From positions 1 through 5,621 of the forward strand of contig DAOVVQ010000256.1 in NCBI GenBank assembly GCA_030637065.1: 5,621 bases of DNA. Direction: 5' to 3'. The notes beneath the pieces were generated by a model. That model saw only the letters and a list, made by a program, of their open reading frames with translations. It did no database searches and had not been told where the DNA came from. This DNA comes from Planctomycetota bacterium (GTDB lineage Bacteria > Planctomycetota > Phycisphaerae > Sedimentisphaerales > Anaerohalosphaeraceae). A program made the translations under genes and the position numbers. Shown here one piece after another: positions 4,174-5,621 of this stretch (position 1 is the stretch's first letter; every line of letters begins with the position of its first letter).

Positions 4174-5621
4174 ATGCAGAAAACAGCCTCAAAAAGACCA
4201 TGTCGAACGGTACTTAGCCTTATATTTCTGTCATTATTGCTGGTTCTCAGCGGCTGTGAGGTCGGCGGCGGGGTCGGCGGCGGGGCAACCCGACAGCAGG
4301 GCGAGCGGCTCTTTGACTACCGCGAGATCGAGCTTGATAACGGGCTAAAGGTCGTAACGTTGGAGGATTTTTCCTGTCCGATCGTCGCCGCCCAGGTCTG
4401 GTATCATGTCGGCTCCAAGGACGAGGACCCGGAGAGGCAGGGGTTTGCCCACATGTTCGAGCACATGATGTTCAAGGGCACCGACCGCGTCGGGCCCAAG
4501 GACCATTTCGGCTTCATCCGGCGCGTTGGCGGTACGAATAACGCATATACGAGCTTTGACACCACGGTCTACATCCAGACGCTCCCAGCCGATCAGTTGG
4601 AGCTTGCCCTCTGGCTCGAGGCTGAGCGGATGACGTTTTTGAAGATCGATCAGGACGCCTTTGACACGGAGCGTAAGGTGGTCGAGGAAGAGCTTCGCAT
4701 GGGCGAAAACCGGCCCTACGGAACGCTGATGAAGCGGGTAGCCGGCGAGATCTTCAAGGTCCATCCTTATCAGTGGACGCCGATCGGCAATCTGGGGCAT
4801 CTGCGTTCGGCAACCGTCGGCGAGCTTAGGGATTTCTGGAAGCGGTACTATGTGCCTAATAATGCGACGCTGGTCATCGTCGGCGCCGTAAAGCATAAAG
4901 AGGCGCAGGAGCTTGCCCGCAAATATTTCGGCTGGGTGCCTTCGGGCGCAGAGCCGGGGCGCGTGACCATTCGCGAGCCGGAAACCGGGGCTCGTCAGGT
5001 CGTATTTGACGATGAAAACGCCCCTACCGGACTGGCGGGGGTCGGCTGGCGGACCGTACCGTTGGGCCATAGCGATGAGGTGGTGCTGGACCTGCTAAGC
5101 AATATACTCGGCGGCGGTAACTCCAGCCGGCTTTATCGGGAACTCGTAGCCGAAAAGCAACTTGCAGTGGTGGCAATGGCGACTACGTGGAACCTCGAGC
5201 ATGACGGCCTGTTTGTGGCGGGCGCTCTTGAGGGGCCGCTGGCGAATGCGGATGTGCTCCTCGAGGCGATCGGGCGGCATGTCGAGACGCTGAAAACCGA
5301 GCCGGTTAGCGATGAGGAACTTGAAAAGGCCCGCAACCAGATGCTAAAGAGCCTGGTAACGCGGAACCTGACGATAGGCAGTAAGGCGAGGACATTAGGG
5401 ACAGCCGCGGTAGAGAAGAACGACACCCAGCGGGTCAACACGCTGTTAGCCGAGATCCAGGCGGTTACGAAGGCCGACCTCATGCGTGTGGCCAGCAAGT
5501 ACCTGGCCGACGACCGGACGCTGACGCTGATAGTCGAGCGGAATTTGAAAGGGATGATGGCGGGCAAAAAGGACGATGAGGATATTGCTGTGACCGCCGA
5601 GCGCGAGGAAACAGCGCCGCC
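4174..5621 (+). CDS. M16 family (insulinase-like) zinc peptidase lipoprotein (3' end outside window)
   Basis: The first 482 codons of an M16 metallopeptidase, which degrades peptides inside a clam-shell chamber. ATG at 4174 has GGAG 6 nt upstream. Residues 1-28 form a lipoprotein signal with lipobox L25-S26-G27-C28, and +2 is Glu, so the enzyme should be lipid-anchored and exported. A glycine-rich tether (VGGGVGGG, 30-37) follows. The N-terminal peptidase domain (about 47-195) carries the inverted zinc motif H93-M-F-E96-H97 in 'FAHMFEHMMFKGT'; the distal ligand is in E171-E173, with E173 best fitting the usual spacing. The C-terminal M16 domain (about 215-395) has the typical 'GGGNSSRLYREL' segment (313-324). 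All catalytic residues are present, so this should be an active subunit. The tail from about 463 is acidic and low in complexity (KKDDEDIA...EREETAPP), either a C-terminus or a linker to a second M16 unit. It is divergent from the metzincin gene. Confidence 0.94.
   Translation, partial: MQKTASKRPCRTVLSLIFLSLLLVLSGCEVGGGVGGGATRQQGERLFDYREIELDNGLKVVTLEDFSCPIVAAQVWYHVGSKDEDPERQGFAHMFEHMMFKGTDRVGPKDHFGFIRRVGGTNNAYTSFDTTVYIQTLPADQLELALWLEAERMTFLKIDQDAFDTERKVVEEELRMGENRPYGTLMKRVAGEIFKVHPYQWTPIGNLGHLRSATVGELRDFWKRYYVPNNATLVIVGAVKHKEAQELARKYFGWVPSGAEPGRVTIREPETGARQVVFDDENAPTGLAGVGWRTVPLGHSDEVVLDLLSNILGGGNSSRLYRELVAEKQLAVVAMATTWNLEHDGLFVAGALEGPLANADVLLEAIGRHVETLKTEPVSDEELEKARNQMLKSLVTRNLTIGSKARTLGTAAVEKNDTQRVNTLLAEIQAVTKADLMRVASKYLADDRTLTLIVERNLKGMMAGKKDDEDIAVTAEREETAP
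4261..4284 (+). repeat. Two perfect 12-bp tandem copies encoding the post-lipobox glycine tether
   Basis: GTCGGCGGCGGG occurs twice in direct succession, in frame, giving VGGGVGGG right after the lipidated cysteine and a glutamate. It forms a flexible tether between the membrane anchor and the peptidase. Being a multiple of three and slippage-prone, its copy number could vary between strains without breaking the frame. Confidence 0.8.

Noticed and set aside
4133..4348. Plus-strand 71-codon frame starting just before the M16 gene
   Set aside because: It overlaps the M16 start in another frame, lacks a ribosome binding site, and its Ala/Gly/Ser-rich tail is the shifted reading of the glycine tether.
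4345..5070. Minus-strand 241-codon frame opposite the M16 gene
   Set aside because: It is fully antisense to a gene with all the expected M16 motifs, has no recognisable domain, and is typical of shadow frames in GC-rich coding DNA. The same applies to 5133-5567 on the minus strand.

Overview
The window most likely comes from the chromosome of a Planctomycetota bacterium, probably of the Phycisphaerae/Sedimentisphaerales type. The main clue is the large secreted protein in the middle. It combines a metzincin protease with a cadherin-like 'VAYDV' module, a nidogen-like beta module ending in 'AGLSNGGG', a dockerin-like segment with the 'WCQGADLDRND' signature, and a C-terminal DNRLRE-like domain. 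I know this set of modules chiefly from planctomycete extracellular proteins. The taxonomic call rests on recalled family resemblance, not on a search.

Layout from left to right. Bases 1-391 (minus strand) hold the first 130 codons of a Nudix hydrolase with a perfect Nudix box; its 3' end lies outside the window. Bases 392-722 are non-coding, with an AT-rich leader for the Nudix gene and then a compact cluster of three inverted repeats (about 590-701). One of these is the widespread 'ATTCCCGC-CTTC-GCGGGAAT' type of dispersed repeat. Bases 723-3815 (minus strand) encode a complete 1030-residue secreted metalloprotease. Bases 3816-4173 are a divergent intergenic region carrying two good sigma70-type promoters, one per strand, both with 17-bp spacers. 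Bases 4174-5621 (plus strand) hold the first 482 codons of an M16 (insulinase-like) zinc peptidase lipoprotein, cut off by the right edge.

The two proteases are divergently transcribed from back-to-back promoters. Both are predicted to act outside the cytoplasm: one is exported, the other lipid-anchored. A shared role in extracellular or envelope protein turnover is plausible but unproven. The Nudix gene is separated from the protease by repeats, appears to be its own unit, and probably works on cytoplasmic nucleotide metabolites.

I found no RNA gene, CRISPR array, insertion sequence or convincing new system. The points most worth a second look are the atypical residue after the third zinc-binding histidine of the metzincin, the lone propeptide cysteine, the half-degenerate dockerin, the promoter-defined GTG start, the M16 leader hairpin and the repeat cluster.
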